A stretch of 64,000 nucleotides of DNA from an uncultured Clostridium sp. (GCA_947253885.1 CAMYAO010000010.1:1-64000); one strand, 5' to 3'. Positions 27,292 to 35,986 are shown, numbered from the stretch's first letter. Made by a program: numbers and translations. Notes: generated by a model not told the origin, from the sequence alone.

Positions 27292-28269
27292 ATGATCAGA
27301 GATTTAAATACAAAGAAGGTCATGAAAAATGCCTTTCGAATTACCAAGCACAAGTATCAGACGGCACTTCGTGTTCGTGTCCCGGGTGGTCTGATCGATC
27401 CGGAAAGCCTGATTACTGTGGCTGAGATTTCAAAAAAATACGGGAACGGTCAGGTTCATATGACTACAAGGCAGGGGGTTGAGATTATCGGAATTGCAAT
27501 GGAAGATATGCCGGCTGTCAATGAGATGATTCAGCCTGTAATCGAAAAGCTTCACATTAATCAGGAGGATATCGGAAGCGGATATCCGGCAGCGGGAACT
27601 AGAAATGTGTCCGCCTGTATCGGAAATAAGGTCTGTCCTAAGGCACAGTATAATACAACTGAATTTGCAAAGCGAATCGAGAAGGTAATTTTCCCGAATG
27701 ATCTGCATGTAAAGGTGGCGTTGACAGGATGCCCGAATGATTGTATTAGGGCAAGAATGCACGACTTCGGAATTGTCGGAACCTGTCTGCCGGAATATCA
27801 TATGGAACGTTGTGTAACTTGTCTGGCATGTGTAAAAAAGTGTAAGAAAATATCAGTAGGAGCATTATCGGCAGAGAATAATAAGATTGTAAGAAATGAG
27901 GAAAAATGTATCGGTTGCGGAGAATGTGTTATCAATTGTCCGATGTCTGCGTGGACCAGAAGTCCTAAAAAATATTACAAGCTTATGATTATGGGAAGAA
28001 CCGGAAAAAAGAATCCACGTATGGCAATTGACTGGCTCCGTTGGATAGATGAGGACAGTATTGTAAAGATCATTGAAAATACCTATGCTTACGCAAAAGA
28101 ATACATTGCAAAAGATGCACCGAATGGAAAAGAGCATATTGGCTATATTGTAGATCGAACCGGATTTTTGACATTTCGGGAGTGGGCATTAAAGGGAGTG
28201 GAGCTGCCTCCGGAGACTGTCGAAAATCAGCAAATGTACTGGCAAGGGGTACGTTATGATACAAATTAG
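27292..28269 (+). CDS. asrC: Anaerobic sulfite reductase subunit C (siroheme)
   Basis: Protein of 325 residues, the catalytic subunit reducing sulfite to sulfide with six electrons. The siroheme/4Fe-4S binding cysteines are in CIGNKVCPKAQ (about 105-115) and TGCPNDCIRAR (about 143-153). Two further ferredoxin clusters follow: CVTCLACVKKC and CIGCGECVINCP. The Asr branch is shorter than assimilatory reductases, as here. The gene is followed by an FNT-family channel, an association known from Clostridioides difficile. Confidence 0.93.
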   Translation: MIRDLNTKKVMKNAFRITKHKYQTALRVRVPGGLIDPESLITVAEISKKYGNGQVHMTTRQGVEIIGIAMEDMPAVNEMIQPVIEKLHINQEDIGSGYPAAGTRNVSACIGNKVCPKAQYNTTEFAKRIEKVIFPNDLHVKVALTGCPNDCIRARMHDFGIVGTCLPEYHMERCVTCLACVKKCKKISVGALSAENNKIVRNEEKCIGCGECVINCPMSAWTRSPKKYYKLMIMGRTGKKNPRMAIDWLRWIDEDSIVKIIENTYAYAKEYIAKDAPNGKEHIGYIVDRTGFLTFREWALKGVELPPETVENQQMYWQGVRYDTN

Positions 28270-28306
28270 AAGCGTGAATCAGTAATAGAAAGAGAGTAAT
28301 AGAAGA

Positions 28307-29080
28307 ATGTATAATGAAATGTTAGATAAAGTAAGCGGTGCTGCAAAGAAAAAAATAGGGGTATTGCAGGAGAGTATATGGAAATATCTTGTGAGCTCTT
28401 CCTTTGCGGGTGCCTATATCGGTATCGGAATCTTATTGATTTTCAGTATAGGGGGCTATATGGCCGGCGCTCCGTCCACTAAAATATTAATGGGTGTTGC
28501 ATTTGCAATTGCACTGTCACTGGTTATTTTTACGGGAACGGATTTGTTTACGGGAAATACTTTTGTCATGACAGTCGGAAGTTTGACCAAAGCAACCAAA
28601 TGGTCGGATACAGTAAAGATATGGATTGCTTCCTATGCGGGGAATCTGATTGGAGCTATTATTTTAAGTATTATTTTTGTAAACAGCGGATTGGTTGACC
28701 AAGGTCCGGTTATGGAGTTTTTTCAGACAGCGGCGGTTGCAAAGGCAAGTGGAAGCTTTCTTGCATTGTTCTGCAGGGGAATCTTGTGTAATCTTCTGGT
28801 CTGCCTGGCAGTTATGATCGGGTTCAGAACAACAGATGATACCGCAAAGCTGCTGATTACATTTATGTGTTTATTTGCTTTTATTACAAGCGGATTTGAG
28901 CACAGCATCGCAAATATGACAGTATACGGTGTATCTTTACTGGCACCTCATATAGAAGGAGTAACGGTTGCGCAGGCATTGCACAATCTGATTCCGGTCA
29001 CATTGGGAAATATGGTCGGAGGAGGACTGATCTTAGGAGGAGGAGCCTATGTTTTAAGGAATAAAGAATATCTGAAATAA
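28307..29080 (+). CDS. FNT-family channel, likely hydrosulfide/sulfite channel
   Basis: Protein of 257 residues with six membrane helices of the formate/nitrite transporter fold. Visible are the paired half-helix regions (AGAYIGIGILLIFSIGG; GTDLFTGNTFVM; GNLIGAIILS; CRGILCNLLVCLAV; GFEHSIANM; NLIPVTLGNMVGGGLILG) and the conserved central His in FEHSIANM. A characterised homologue next to asrABC in C. difficile conducts hydrosulfide (HSC). Here the operon position argues for sulfide export, or sulfite/formate traffic. Last gene before a terminator. Confidence 0.85.
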   Translation: MYNEMLDKVSGAAKKKIGVLQESIWKYLVSSSFAGAYIGIGILLIFSIGGYMAGAPSTKILMGVAFAIALSLVIFTGTDLFTGNTFVMTVGSLTKATKWSDTVKIWIASYAGNLIGAIILSIIFVNSGLVDQGPVMEFFQTAAVAKASGSFLALFCRGILCNLLVCLAVMIGFRTTDDTAKLLITFMCLFAFITSGFEHSIANMTVYGVSLLAPHIEGVTVAQALHNLIPVTLGNMVGGGLILGGGAYVLRNKEYLK

Positions 29081-29086
29081 TTGAAG

Positions 29087-29129
29087 AGAAGAAAAGACGG
29101 GGGAGAACTTGTCTTTTCTTCTTTTTTTG
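29087..29129 (+). terminator. Rho-independent terminator of the asr operon
   Basis: Perfect 12-bp stem AGAAGAAAAGAC / GTCTTTTCTTCT with a T run. The stretch from here to 29431 (about 300 bases) holds only very short frames and no gene I can support. Confidence 0.88.
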
Positions 29130-29431
29130 CCGGAAACGAAAAGATAGAATTCCTATGAGAATCCTTTTGGAAATACTTGCTAGAGAAAGGCGACTTTGTT
29201 ATGCTTGTAACAAATAGAAAATAGGAAGAGTGAGCAGTTATGAGAGCCAAGACAGGAAACGGATACTATATATCAGGAAAATCAGAGTGTTAAGCTGGAA
29301 AAGTTCCAAATATATGTTTGCTTTGTATGATATAAGAAGTAACAGTGTCTATTATTGTGTCGTAGATATTTTGCTGCAAAAGAGGTAAAATAAGTACGAT
29401 ATTGTATTAGAAAAAGGAGAATCGTATCTAT

Positions 29432-29792
29432 ATGAATATAGTGATAAAAATATTAGGAACCTTAGTTGCACTGGAGTTTTTTTATATTATGTATCTGGAG
29501 ACCTTTGCAACCGATTCCGAAAAAACAGTAAAGGTATTTCAGATGTTAAAGGAAGAGTTGGAACGACCGTCAGTAAAAAGTATTGTTTAAAAATCAGGGT
29601 ATCTATAATGGTTTGCTTTCTGTTTTGATTTTATTGTCTGTTTTTGTTTTTGCAAGCAAGACAGCAGTACTCTGCTTAATGGGATATATTATTTTGGTAG
29701 CGCTTTATGAGAGTATTACAAGTAATCCGAAAATTATATGGATGCAGGGCGGATTGACAATTTTAACACTGATTGCGGGTTTTATTTTTTAA
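29432..29792 (+). pseudogene. DUF1304-family small membrane protein, frameshifted
   Basis: The ATG at 29432 (AAAAAGGAG upstream) opens MNIVIKILGTLVALEFFYIMYLE, typical of the four-helix DUF1304 family, but stops at 29588. From 29583 the next frame continues the family pattern exactly (FKNQGIYNGLLSVLILLSVFVF ... ITSNPKIIWMQGGLTILTLIAGFIF). Removing one base in ATTGTTTAAAAA restores a protein of about 119 residues with the join SIFKNQG. So a single-base insertion splits the gene. Function of the family is unknown. Confidence 0.8.
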
Positions 29793-29814
29793 ATAAATAC
29801 ATAGGGGAAGCTAT

Positions 29815-30750
29815 ATGAAAGCCATAGGAATTTTATTGCCTGTTTTTATAATGATGTTTTTAGGAGGATTGTCTCGAAAAAAACAATGGATCAGCGTGGA
29901 ACAAAAAGAGGGTGCGAAGAAAATCGTATTTCGCATTTTGTTTCCGGCGTTGATTTTTCATGTAATTTTCACTTCGGATCTGGCTGCAAATTTTGTTCAT
30001 CAGATTCTGTATCTGGACATTGCATGGCTAATTATTTTTATGATAGGGAAACGTCTGTCCGGTCGGATTGCAGAACCTTATAGGACGATTGCACCGTATC
30101 TGCTGATGACCTGCGAAGGTGGAAATGTCGCACTTCCGCTTTATATTACGATAGCAGGTGCTGCTTATGCGATTCATATTGTAACCTTTGATGTGGCGGG
30201 AATTATTATAAATTTCGGAATAGTTCCGATTCTGGTAGCAAGGGAATCCTCCTCTGCCACATCCGTAAAAGGTTTATTAAAAAATATTATTACAAATTCA
30301 TTTGTGATCGCTGTAGTTGTCGGACTGATATTAAATTTAACCGGATTGTACGGATGGCTTGTCGCTTCTTCTTTCAGAAGTGTTTACACCAATACAATGA
30401 CAATGATCCTGGCACCGATTACGGGAATAATTTTGTTTACACTGGGTTATGATTTCAAGATAGAATTAAAAACTCTCTCTGCACTTTTACGTTTGACAGT
30501 AATTCGGTTGCTTGGCTGCGTGCTGATTATAGCAGGATTTTTTCTGATATTTCCCGGGAAAATGTCAGACTGTTATTTTCGTACGGCAGTTTTGCTGTAC
30601 TTCATGTGCCCGACAGGTTTTCCGGTGCCGCTTCAGCTGACACCTTTGTGCAAGGAAGAGGGGCAGGAGCAATTTATGTCGGCATTTATTTCACTTTATA
30701 TGATAATTGCAATGATTGCATATGTAGTTTTGATTTTATATCAACCTTAA
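29815..30750 (+). CDS. AEC family transporter
   Basis: Protein of 311 residues with about ten hydrophobic segments in two halves. The N-terminus IGILLPVFIMMFLGGLSRKKQWI and the mid-region NVALPLYITIAG fit the auxin-efflux-carrier/bile-acid-sodium symporter-like AEC family (malate/malonate and other organic-anion carriers). It lies 18 bases ahead of an alpha-hydroxy-acid oxidoreductase gene. A hydroxy-acid such as lactate is therefore a possible substrate (inference from neighbourhood). Confidence 0.75.
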   Translation: MKAIGILLPVFIMMFLGGLSRKKQWISVEQKEGAKKIVFRILFPALIFHVIFTSDLAANFVHQILYLDIAWLIIFMIGKRLSGRIAEPYRTIAPYLLMTCEGGNVALPLYITIAGAAYAIHIVTFDVAGIIINFGIVPILVARESSSATSVKGLLKNIITNSFVIAVVVGLILNLTGLYGWLVASSFRSVYTNTMTMILAPITGIILFTLGYDFKIELKTLSALLRLTVIRLLGCVLIIAGFFLIFPGKMSDCYFRTAVLLYFMCPTGFPVPLQLTPLCKEEGQEQFMSAFISLYMIIAMIAYVVLILYQP

Positions 30751-30767
30751 ATACGAGGAGTAATAAA

Positions 30768-31721
30768 ATGAAAAAAGAACCATCGGATATTCAAACAATC
30801 TGGCCGGGACCGAAAGGACTGATTCCGGTCACAAGCGGAAAAGCGGAAGATGCCAATGTGCATAATCGTGCTTATCTGGATCAGATTTTAGTAGAAATGA
30901 GAGTAATTGATGCAGTAGAGCCGGATCTGACCACTCGAATTTTCGGAAGATCATATGATCTTCCGATTATGATGCCTGCGTTCTCTCATTTAAATAAAGT
31001 AGGGAAAAACGGGAATCTGCCGATGCAGGAATATGCAAAAGCGGCAAAACAACTTCGAATTCTGAACTGGGTGGGAATGGAGCCGGATAAAGAATTCAGA
31101 CAGATAGCGGCAATCGGAGCGGATACGGTTCGTATCATAAAGCCGTTTGCCGATCATGAAGAAATAAAGAGGCAGATCTCTGTGGCAGAGGAGTGCAATG
31201 CAGTTGCAATAGGAATTGATATTGATCATGTTCCGGGAAATAACGGACGTTATGATGTGGTGGACGGCTACCCTATGGGGGCGGTGATGTCAGAGGATCT
31301 GAAAGCCTATGCAGAATCTTGTACAGTTCCGTTTATTGCAAAGGGCGTATTGTCGTTACAGGATGCACTGAAGGCAAAAGAAGCGGGATGCAAGGGAATT
31401 GTAGTTTCCCACCACCATGGAAGGATTCCGTTCGGGGTTCCGCCGGTATTGATTTTGCCTGAAATAAAAAAGGCATTGAAAGGAACGGAAATGACCATAT
31501 TTTGTGATTGCGGGATCGATGACGGATATGATGCGTATAAAGCTCTTGCACTGGGAGCGGATGCGGTATCGGTCGGTCGAGGCATTCTAGCACCTTTGCT
31601 GAAAAGCGGATCGGAAGGTGTGATGGAAAAGATACAGAAAATGAAAGAAGAACTGTCGGAGTTGATGATGTATACCGGAGTTAAGGATACAACAGATTTT
31701 GACAGCAGTGTATTACATTAG
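30768..31721 (+). CDS. FMN-dependent alpha-hydroxy-acid oxidoreductase
   Basis: Protein of about 317 residues of the L-lactate/glycolate oxidase family, shorter than the usual 350-380. Seen: substrate/FMN strands GIDIDHVPGNNGRYD and VPFIAKGVLS, the catalytic His-Gly-Arg region as GIVVSHHHGRIPFG (normally VSNHGGR), and the C-terminal FMN phosphate site DCGIDDGYDAYKALALGADAVSVGRGIL. The Asn-to-His and Gly-to-His changes in the active loop are unusual. ATG at 30768 follows CGAGGAG; the frame upstream is open, but inside the transporter gene. Confidence 0.82.
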   Translation: MKKEPSDIQTIWPGPKGLIPVTSGKAEDANVHNRAYLDQILVEMRVIDAVEPDLTTRIFGRSYDLPIMMPAFSHLNKVGKNGNLPMQEYAKAAKQLRILNWVGMEPDKEFRQIAAIGADTVRIIKPFADHEEIKRQISVAEECNAVAIGIDIDHVPGNNGRYDVVDGYPMGAVMSEDLKAYAESCTVPFIAKGVLSLQDALKAKEAGCKGIVVSHHHGRIPFGVPPVLILPEIKKALKGTEMTIFCDCGIDDGYDAYKALALGADAVSVGRGILAPLLKSGSEGVMEKIQKMKEELSELMMYTGVKDTTDFDSSVLH

Positions 31722-31738
31722 AAAGAAGTGTTTCAATT

Positions 31739-32392
31739 ATGAAGATACAGGCAGTGTTGTTTGATTTGGATGGAACGGTTTTGGATACAATCGGTGATCT
31801 TACCGACAGTCTTAACGGCGCATTAGAGGAGTTTTCTTTACCGCCGCATTCTGAAAAGGAGGTAGAGAGTCTGGTTGGAAACGGAATACGGAATTTAGTA
31901 AAAAGAGCGGCTCCGGATCGTTCTAAAGAAGAGCTGGAACAGGTATATCAAAGCTTTATGAAGCGTTATAGGAAACACTTGACTGACCGGACAAGACCTT
32001 ACCGCGGGATAGAGGTTTTGTTAAAGAAATTAAAACAACAGGGCTATAAACTGGGAGTGATTTCCAATAAAAAAGAGGAATTGGTACAGCGTCTGTGCGA
32101 AACTTTCTATCCGAATCTATTTGATCTGGTTATGGGAGAGACAGAAGGAATCCCTCGAAAGCCGGATAAGGCAATGATGGTTTATGCATTACAGCAAATG
32201 GAGATCAGCCGGGAAGAGGTTATCTATATCGGAGATTCGGAGACGGACAGAGAGGCTGCTATGAATGCACAGATTCCCTGTGTGCTGGTAGCCTGGGGAT
32301 TTCGGAAGAGACCTGCCATAGATAAGATGAAGAGTGAATATACCGTAGATACTCCGGAGGAAATAGCAGAGCTTTTAAAACAGCTCGAATAG
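31739..32392 (+). CDS. HAD-family phosphatase (phosphoglycolate phosphatase-like)
   Basis: Protein of 217 residues with all four HAD motifs: nucleophile DLDGT in FDLDGTVLDT, motif II ISN, motif III Lys in RKPDK, and motif IV YIGDSETDREAA. The helical cap of about 65 residues between motifs I and II places it with phosphoglycolate phosphatases (Gph/PpaX). The precise substrate is not shown by sequence. Confidence 0.85.
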   Translation: MKIQAVLFDLDGTVLDTIGDLTDSLNGALEEFSLPPHSEKEVESLVGNGIRNLVKRAAPDRSKEELEQVYQSFMKRYRKHLTDRTRPYRGIEVLLKKLKQQGYKLGVISNKKEELVQRLCETFYPNLFDLVMGETEGIPRKPDKAMMVYALQQMEISREEVIYIGDSETDREAAMNAQIPCVLVAWGFRKRPAIDKMKSEYTVDTPEEIAELLKQLE

Positions 32393-32407
32393 AAAGAAGT
32401 GATCAGA

Positions 32408-33160
32408 ATGAATCGAAAGCGATTTATCTATAATCTGGTTGAGTGGAGAAACAAGAAAACAGTTTGGAATATTTTATACAATCTTGTAATGCTGACAGTA
32501 ATCATAATAAGTTTGATTCCATTGGTATTAAAAAAAGACCGACCTGTTTTTGCGACAATCGATCATATGACTGTTATATTTTTTATCATAGATTATCTGC
32601 TCAGATGGTATTCGGCAGAATGTAAATTCGGAAAAAAGGGGATAAAGTCGTTTTTGAGATATCCGCTGACACCTCTGGCACTGATTGATCTGATCTCTAT
32701 TCTGCCGTCCTTTCTGGAAATCAGCGCGGTGTTTAAGGTACTTCGATTTTTTCGCCTGCTCAATGTGATTCGAACAATTCGGATTTTCAGAGTTTTGAAA
32801 ATCGCAAGATACTCCAGTTCGGTCGGGATTGTAAGACAGGTAATCCGACGTTCCAGAGCACCGTTATTGTCCGTTACGACATTTGCAGTCGGATATATTT
32901 TTGTTTGTGCGGTAATTATTTTTAATGTGGAGCCACAGACATTTCATACTTTTTTTGATGCAATCTATTGGGCAACAGTTTCATTTACAACGGTGGGATA
33001 CGGAGATCTGTATCCGGTAACAATGATCGGAAGAACGATTGCCATGATTTCATCCTTTTTCGGAATAGCGATTGTAGCACTGCCCGCGGGAATTATTACA
33101 GCGGGTTATATGTCTATTTTGACAGAGGAAAAAGAGAAACAGCATGAAGATATAGAATAA
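32408..33160 (+). CDS. Six-TM voltage-gated-type potassium channel
   Basis: Protein of about 250 residues. Six membrane segments; S4 is Arg-rich with basic residues about every third position (FFRLLNVIRTIRIFRVLKIAR). The pore loop between S5 and S6 carries the K+ selectivity filter TTVGYGD. ATG at 32408 has AGAAAGAAG upstream; GTG at 32399 would add three residues. No cytosolic RCK domain. The architecture is that of KvAP-like bacterial channels. Physiological role not evident from neighbours. Confidence 0.85.
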   Translation: MNRKRFIYNLVEWRNKKTVWNILYNLVMLTVIIISLIPLVLKKDRPVFATIDHMTVIFFIIDYLLRWYSAECKFGKKGIKSFLRYPLTPLALIDLISILPSFLEISAVFKVLRFFRLLNVIRTIRIFRVLKIARYSSSVGIVRQVIRRSRAPLLSVTTFAVGYIFVCAVIIFNVEPQTFHTFFDAIYWATVSFTTVGYGDLYPVTMIGRTIAMISSFFGIAIVALPAGIITAGYMSILTEEKEKQHEDIE

Positions 33161-33175
33161 AACAGGAAGATTATA

Positions 33176-33646
33176 ATGAAGAAAACAAATGCAATGCGTA
33201 TCCTGGATCAATCCGGGGTGGCATATCAAATACATGAATTTCAAACAGATTGTGCGTTGAGCGGAGTGGAAGTTGCAAGATTATTAGGAGAAGAGGAAGC
33301 AAGTGTATTTAAGACACTGGTAACGGTAGGAAAGTCGAAAGCACACTATGTTTTTATGATTCCGGTGGCGGAAGAATTGGATTTAAAAAAGGCGGCTGCC
33401 TGTGTGAAGGAAAAAAATATAGAAATGGTCAAGAGTAAGGAACTCCTGGGACTGACCGGATATATACATGGAGGTTGTTCTCCGGTCGGAATGAAAAAAA
33501 CATTTCCGATCACGATAGACAGTTCTGCAGATAAATTGGAGCATATATTTTTTAGCGGCGGAAAGATCGGAATGCAGGTAGAGTTGGACTGGAAAGAAGT
33601 TGAAAAGGTGTTTTCCTATCAATTGGCAGAGATTTGTGTAAAGTAG
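33176..33646 (+). CDS. ybaK: YbaK/EbsC-type Cys-tRNA(Pro) deacylase
   Basis: Protein of 156 residues matching the YbaK branch of aminoacyl-tRNA editing domains that clear Cys-tRNA(Pro). Seen: the N-terminal KTNAMRILDQSGVAYQIHEF, catalytic Lys region VFKTLVTVG, IPVAEELDLKKAA, and the GYIHGGCSPVGMKKTFPI motif typical of the family. Acts in the cytosol as a trans-editing factor. Confidence 0.9.
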   Translation: MKKTNAMRILDQSGVAYQIHEFQTDCALSGVEVARLLGEEEASVFKTLVTVGKSKAHYVFMIPVAEELDLKKAAACVKEKNIEMVKSKELLGLTGYIHGGCSPVGMKKTFPITIDSSADKLEHIFFSGGKIGMQVELDWKEVEKVFSYQLAEICVK

Positions 33647-33653
33647 GTTACAA

Positions 33654-34327
33654 ATGAGAAAGAAATCTGGAAAAGAAATAATCTGAAGGATCGGATTAAC
33701 GGGGGAAATCTGTTTTGTAATCGGATCTCTTTTTGGAGGAATCGGATCAGAGTCAGTATTCGCAAAACAGAGAACGGGATTTACTTCTGCAGTGGTCGCA
33801 AAACGTGATCGACAGGCTGTAAAGCAGGTAACGACCTGTCAGCGACAGAGGCATAAATTAAAGATATCGCAGAAGCAGTTGCAGGAGCGTCGGAATGTAC
33901 TGCAAAAGGAAATAAAAATATCAAAAGAGGAACAAAGAAATAAGAAACGACAGCTGGATCACGCTGCCGGAAAATGGTTCGATGATTTGTTGGAGAAGAC
34001 GCTGTATTAGGTTATTGACGGAGAACTCGGAAGAGATGAAAAGTGGATCAGTATAACAAGAAGAATTCAGGGTGTGGAGATTGACTTTTCAAAAGAAGAT
34101 GCACTTATGTATATTATTATCAGGAGATCGGATTTGGAAAAAAAGTATATCGTATACAAAGTGATAAACGAGAGATAAATATCAGCTCTCATCTGAAAAA
34201 GAAAAAATACTATAAAGTTTGGGCTCAGATCTACCAATCCGTTTATTATCTGAATGCATCAAAACAAATTGTTTTATCGGGTTATGTAAAAGCACAGATT
34301 TCTCATAAAGATATTGTTAGAGTGTAA
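33654..34327 (+). pseudogene. Decayed gene, signal peptide plus coiled coil
   Basis: An ATG at 33654 opens MRKKSGKEII then TGA. The same frame continues with a hydrophobic stretch (RIGLTGEICFVIGSLFGGIGSE), a Lys/Gln-rich coiled-coil region to 34007, a TAG, and more coding-like sequence (VIDGELGRDEKWISITRRI...) to a TAA at 34176. A second frame then continues coding-like to 34327 (INISSHLKKKKYYKVWAQIYQ...). At least two nonsense changes and one frameshift are needed to explain it. I do not recognise the family; probably a secreted or membrane protein of about 220 residues. Confidence 0.65.
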
Positions 34328-34337
34328 AGGAGGCAAA

Positions 34338-34805
34338 ATGACAAGGACGTATATTGCAAAAAATGCAGAGGTACATGGAGATGTGCATTTAGAACAGGAT
34401 GTCAGTATCTGGTTTCATGCTACAATCCGTGCAGAATACGATTATATCAAAGTAGGAGAAGGAACTAATATTCAAGACGGTTGTATGCTTCATTGTGATA
34501 AGGATTTTCCCGTTATAATCGGACAGAAAAGCACAATCGGACATGCAGCAATTATTCACGGCTGTACGGTAGGAAGTAATACATTGATTGGAATGGGAGC
34601 TATTATTATGGACGGAGCAAGTGTCGGAGACAATTGTATCGTCGGAGCAGGCGCGTTGATAACAAATGGCATGAAGATACCGGACGGTTCGGTAGTGATG
34701 GGAAGTCCGGCAAAGGTTGTGCGTGCGATTAAGCCGGAAGAAATAGAGTCTAATCGCAAATCGGCAGAGGAATATATTATACTGGGTCAGCAGTATTTTG
34801 CATAG
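34338..34805 (+). CDS. Gamma carbonic anhydrase-like hexapeptide protein
   Basis: Protein of about 155 residues made of left-handed beta-helix hexapeptide repeats. It matches the gamma-CA/YrdA family: VSIWFHATIRAEYDYIKVGEGTNIQDG, then metal-ligand histidines in LHCDKDFPV, TIGHAAIIHGC, and the C-terminal GSPAKVVRAI. The key Arg (IRAE), Gln/Asp and His positions are kept. Catalysis of CO2 hydration is possible but unproven in most family members. ATG at 34338 follows AAAGGAGG. Confidence 0.85.
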   Translation: MTRTYIAKNAEVHGDVHLEQDVSIWFHATIRAEYDYIKVGEGTNIQDGCMLHCDKDFPVIIGQKSTIGHAAIIHGCTVGSNTLIGMGAIIMDGASVGDNCIVGAGALITNGMKIPDGSVVMGSPAKVVRAIKPEEIESNRKSAEEYIILGQQYFA

Positions 34806-34819
34806 AGAAGAGGCGGAGG

Positions 34820-35269
34820 ATGAAGAAGACAGTAATCAGGCTGGTATCCGTATTATGTCTGGTAATTGCACTTACCGGCTGCGGTTCTTTAAAGAAAAGC
34901 GAAAGCACCGTTTCGGATAGCGCTATAAAAAAAGAAAATACCTACACCGGAAAAACAGAGGTTGCAGCATATTTGCACAAATATAAAAAATTGCCGTCTA
35001 ATTACATTACAAAAGCGGAAGCTATGAAATTGGGTTGGGTTTCTTCTAAGGGAAATTTAGCGCAGGTGGCATCCGGAAAAAGTATTGGAGGATCACGCTT
35101 CGGAAATTATGAAAAAAAGCTGCCGAAAGACTCTTATCAGGAATGTGATATAGATTATCATGGCGGAAGACGCAATGCAAAAAGATTAGTATATAGTACA
35201 TCGGGACGCATTTATTATACACAGGATCATTATAAGACATTTGAGAAATTGTATGAAAAGGGAAATTAA
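34820..35269 (+). CDS. Barnase-like ribonuclease, lipoprotein form
   Basis: Protein of 149 residues. The N-terminus has a lipoprotein signal with lipobox LTGC (Cys about 22). Residues about 45-149 align closely by eye with barnase: AAYLHKYKKLPSNYITKAEA, LGWVSSKGNLAQVASGKSIGG, and the catalytic Glu (ECDIDY), Arg (AKRLVYS) and His (QDHYKTF). So it should be an active guanine-preferring RNase, tethered to the membrane instead of being freely secreted. The stop is directly followed by the ATG of a barstar-containing fusion gene. Confidence 0.9.
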   Translation: MKKTVIRLVSVLCLVIALTGCGSLKKSESTVSDSAIKKENTYTGKTEVAAYLHKYKKLPSNYITKAEAMKLGWVSSKGNLAQVASGKSIGGSRFGNYEKKLPKDSYQECDIDYHGGRRNAKRLVYSTSGRIYYTQDHYKTFEKLYEKGN

Positions 35270-35986
35270 ATGGAAGTAGTAATTACCGAGGAGGAAATAA
35301 AAGATGCGCTAAAGCTGCATCGGCGACTGGCGAAACAGCTCGGATTTTCAGAGGAATACGGAGAAAATCTGGATGCTTTATACGATGAACTGGTATCGAT
35401 CGGAGAAGCTGTATCAATTCGAATCATATCTGACTCAAGGAATTTTTTCAATCCGATGTTACAGGTATTGCAGGATGCCGCATCGGAAAATTCCAATCTG
35501 AAGATTGAGCAAACAAGGTTTCGTAAGATGAGAAGATGGAAGCAGGAGGTTTCTAAAGAAGAATGTGAAACAATTCTTCGAGAGGAACCGAGAGGAATAC
35601 TGGCAGTTCTCGGTGATAATTCTTATCCGTATGCAATGCCTGTAAATTTTTTGTATGAGGACGGAAAGCTTTATATTCATGGAGCCGGAACCGGACATAA
35701 GGCAGATGCGATCAAACGATGGAACAAGGTATCGTTTTGTCTCTATAATAGCGGATTTCAAAAAGAAGGAGAGTGGGCGTGGAACATTACCAGTGTGGTC
35801 TGTTTCGGAAGAATCCATATAGTAGAAGATCAGGATGAGGCGATTGAGGTTTCCAGAAGACTGGCAAGAAAATATTATCCGGATGAAGCCTCTATTGAAG
35901 AAGAAATAAAAAAGGCAGGATCCAGGGTAAAGGCATTTGTAATTGAGATTGAGCATATGACCGGAAAATTAGTAAATGAAAGCTGA
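35270..35986 (+). CDS. Barstar-PNPOx fusion protein (immunity plus NimA-like domain)
   Basis: Protein of 238 residues with two parts. Residues 1-85 match barstar (LHRRLAKQLGF, EYGENLDALYDEL with both inhibitory Asp positions kept, then MLQVLQDAASEN). Residues about 88-232 match flavin/pyridoxamine-phosphate-oxidase-like split-barrel proteins of the NimA/HugZ type (GILAVLGDNSYPYAMPVNFLYEDGKLYIHGAG, GHKADAIKRWNKVSFC). The start codon abuts the barnase stop. The barstar part should neutralise the RNase in the cytosol; the role of the flavin domain is unknown. A strong terminator follows. Confidence 0.85.
   Translation: MEVVITEEEIKDALKLHRRLAKQLGFSEEYGENLDALYDELVSIGEAVSIRIISDSRNFFNPMLQVLQDAASENSNLKIEQTRFRKMRRWKQEVSKEECETILREEPRGILAVLGDNSYPYAMPVNFLYEDGKLYIHGAGTGHKADAIKRWNKVSFCLYNSGFQKEGEWAWNITSVVCFGRIHIVEDQDEAIEVSRRLARKYYPDEASIEEEIKKAGSRVKAFVIEIEHMTGKLVNES

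Noticed and set aside
30606..30767. N-terminal extension of the hydroxy-acid oxidoreductase.
   Set aside because: It overlaps the conserved C-terminus of the transporter gene; CGAGGAG before ATG 30768 sets the start.
23294..33686. TGA read as tryptophan or selenocysteine, because two otherwise open frames contain in-frame TGA (23294 and 33684).
   Set aside because: TGA ends clearly intact genes here, for example at 8019, 10571 and 11437. No SECIS-like element was seen, and the 33684 case carries further lesions.
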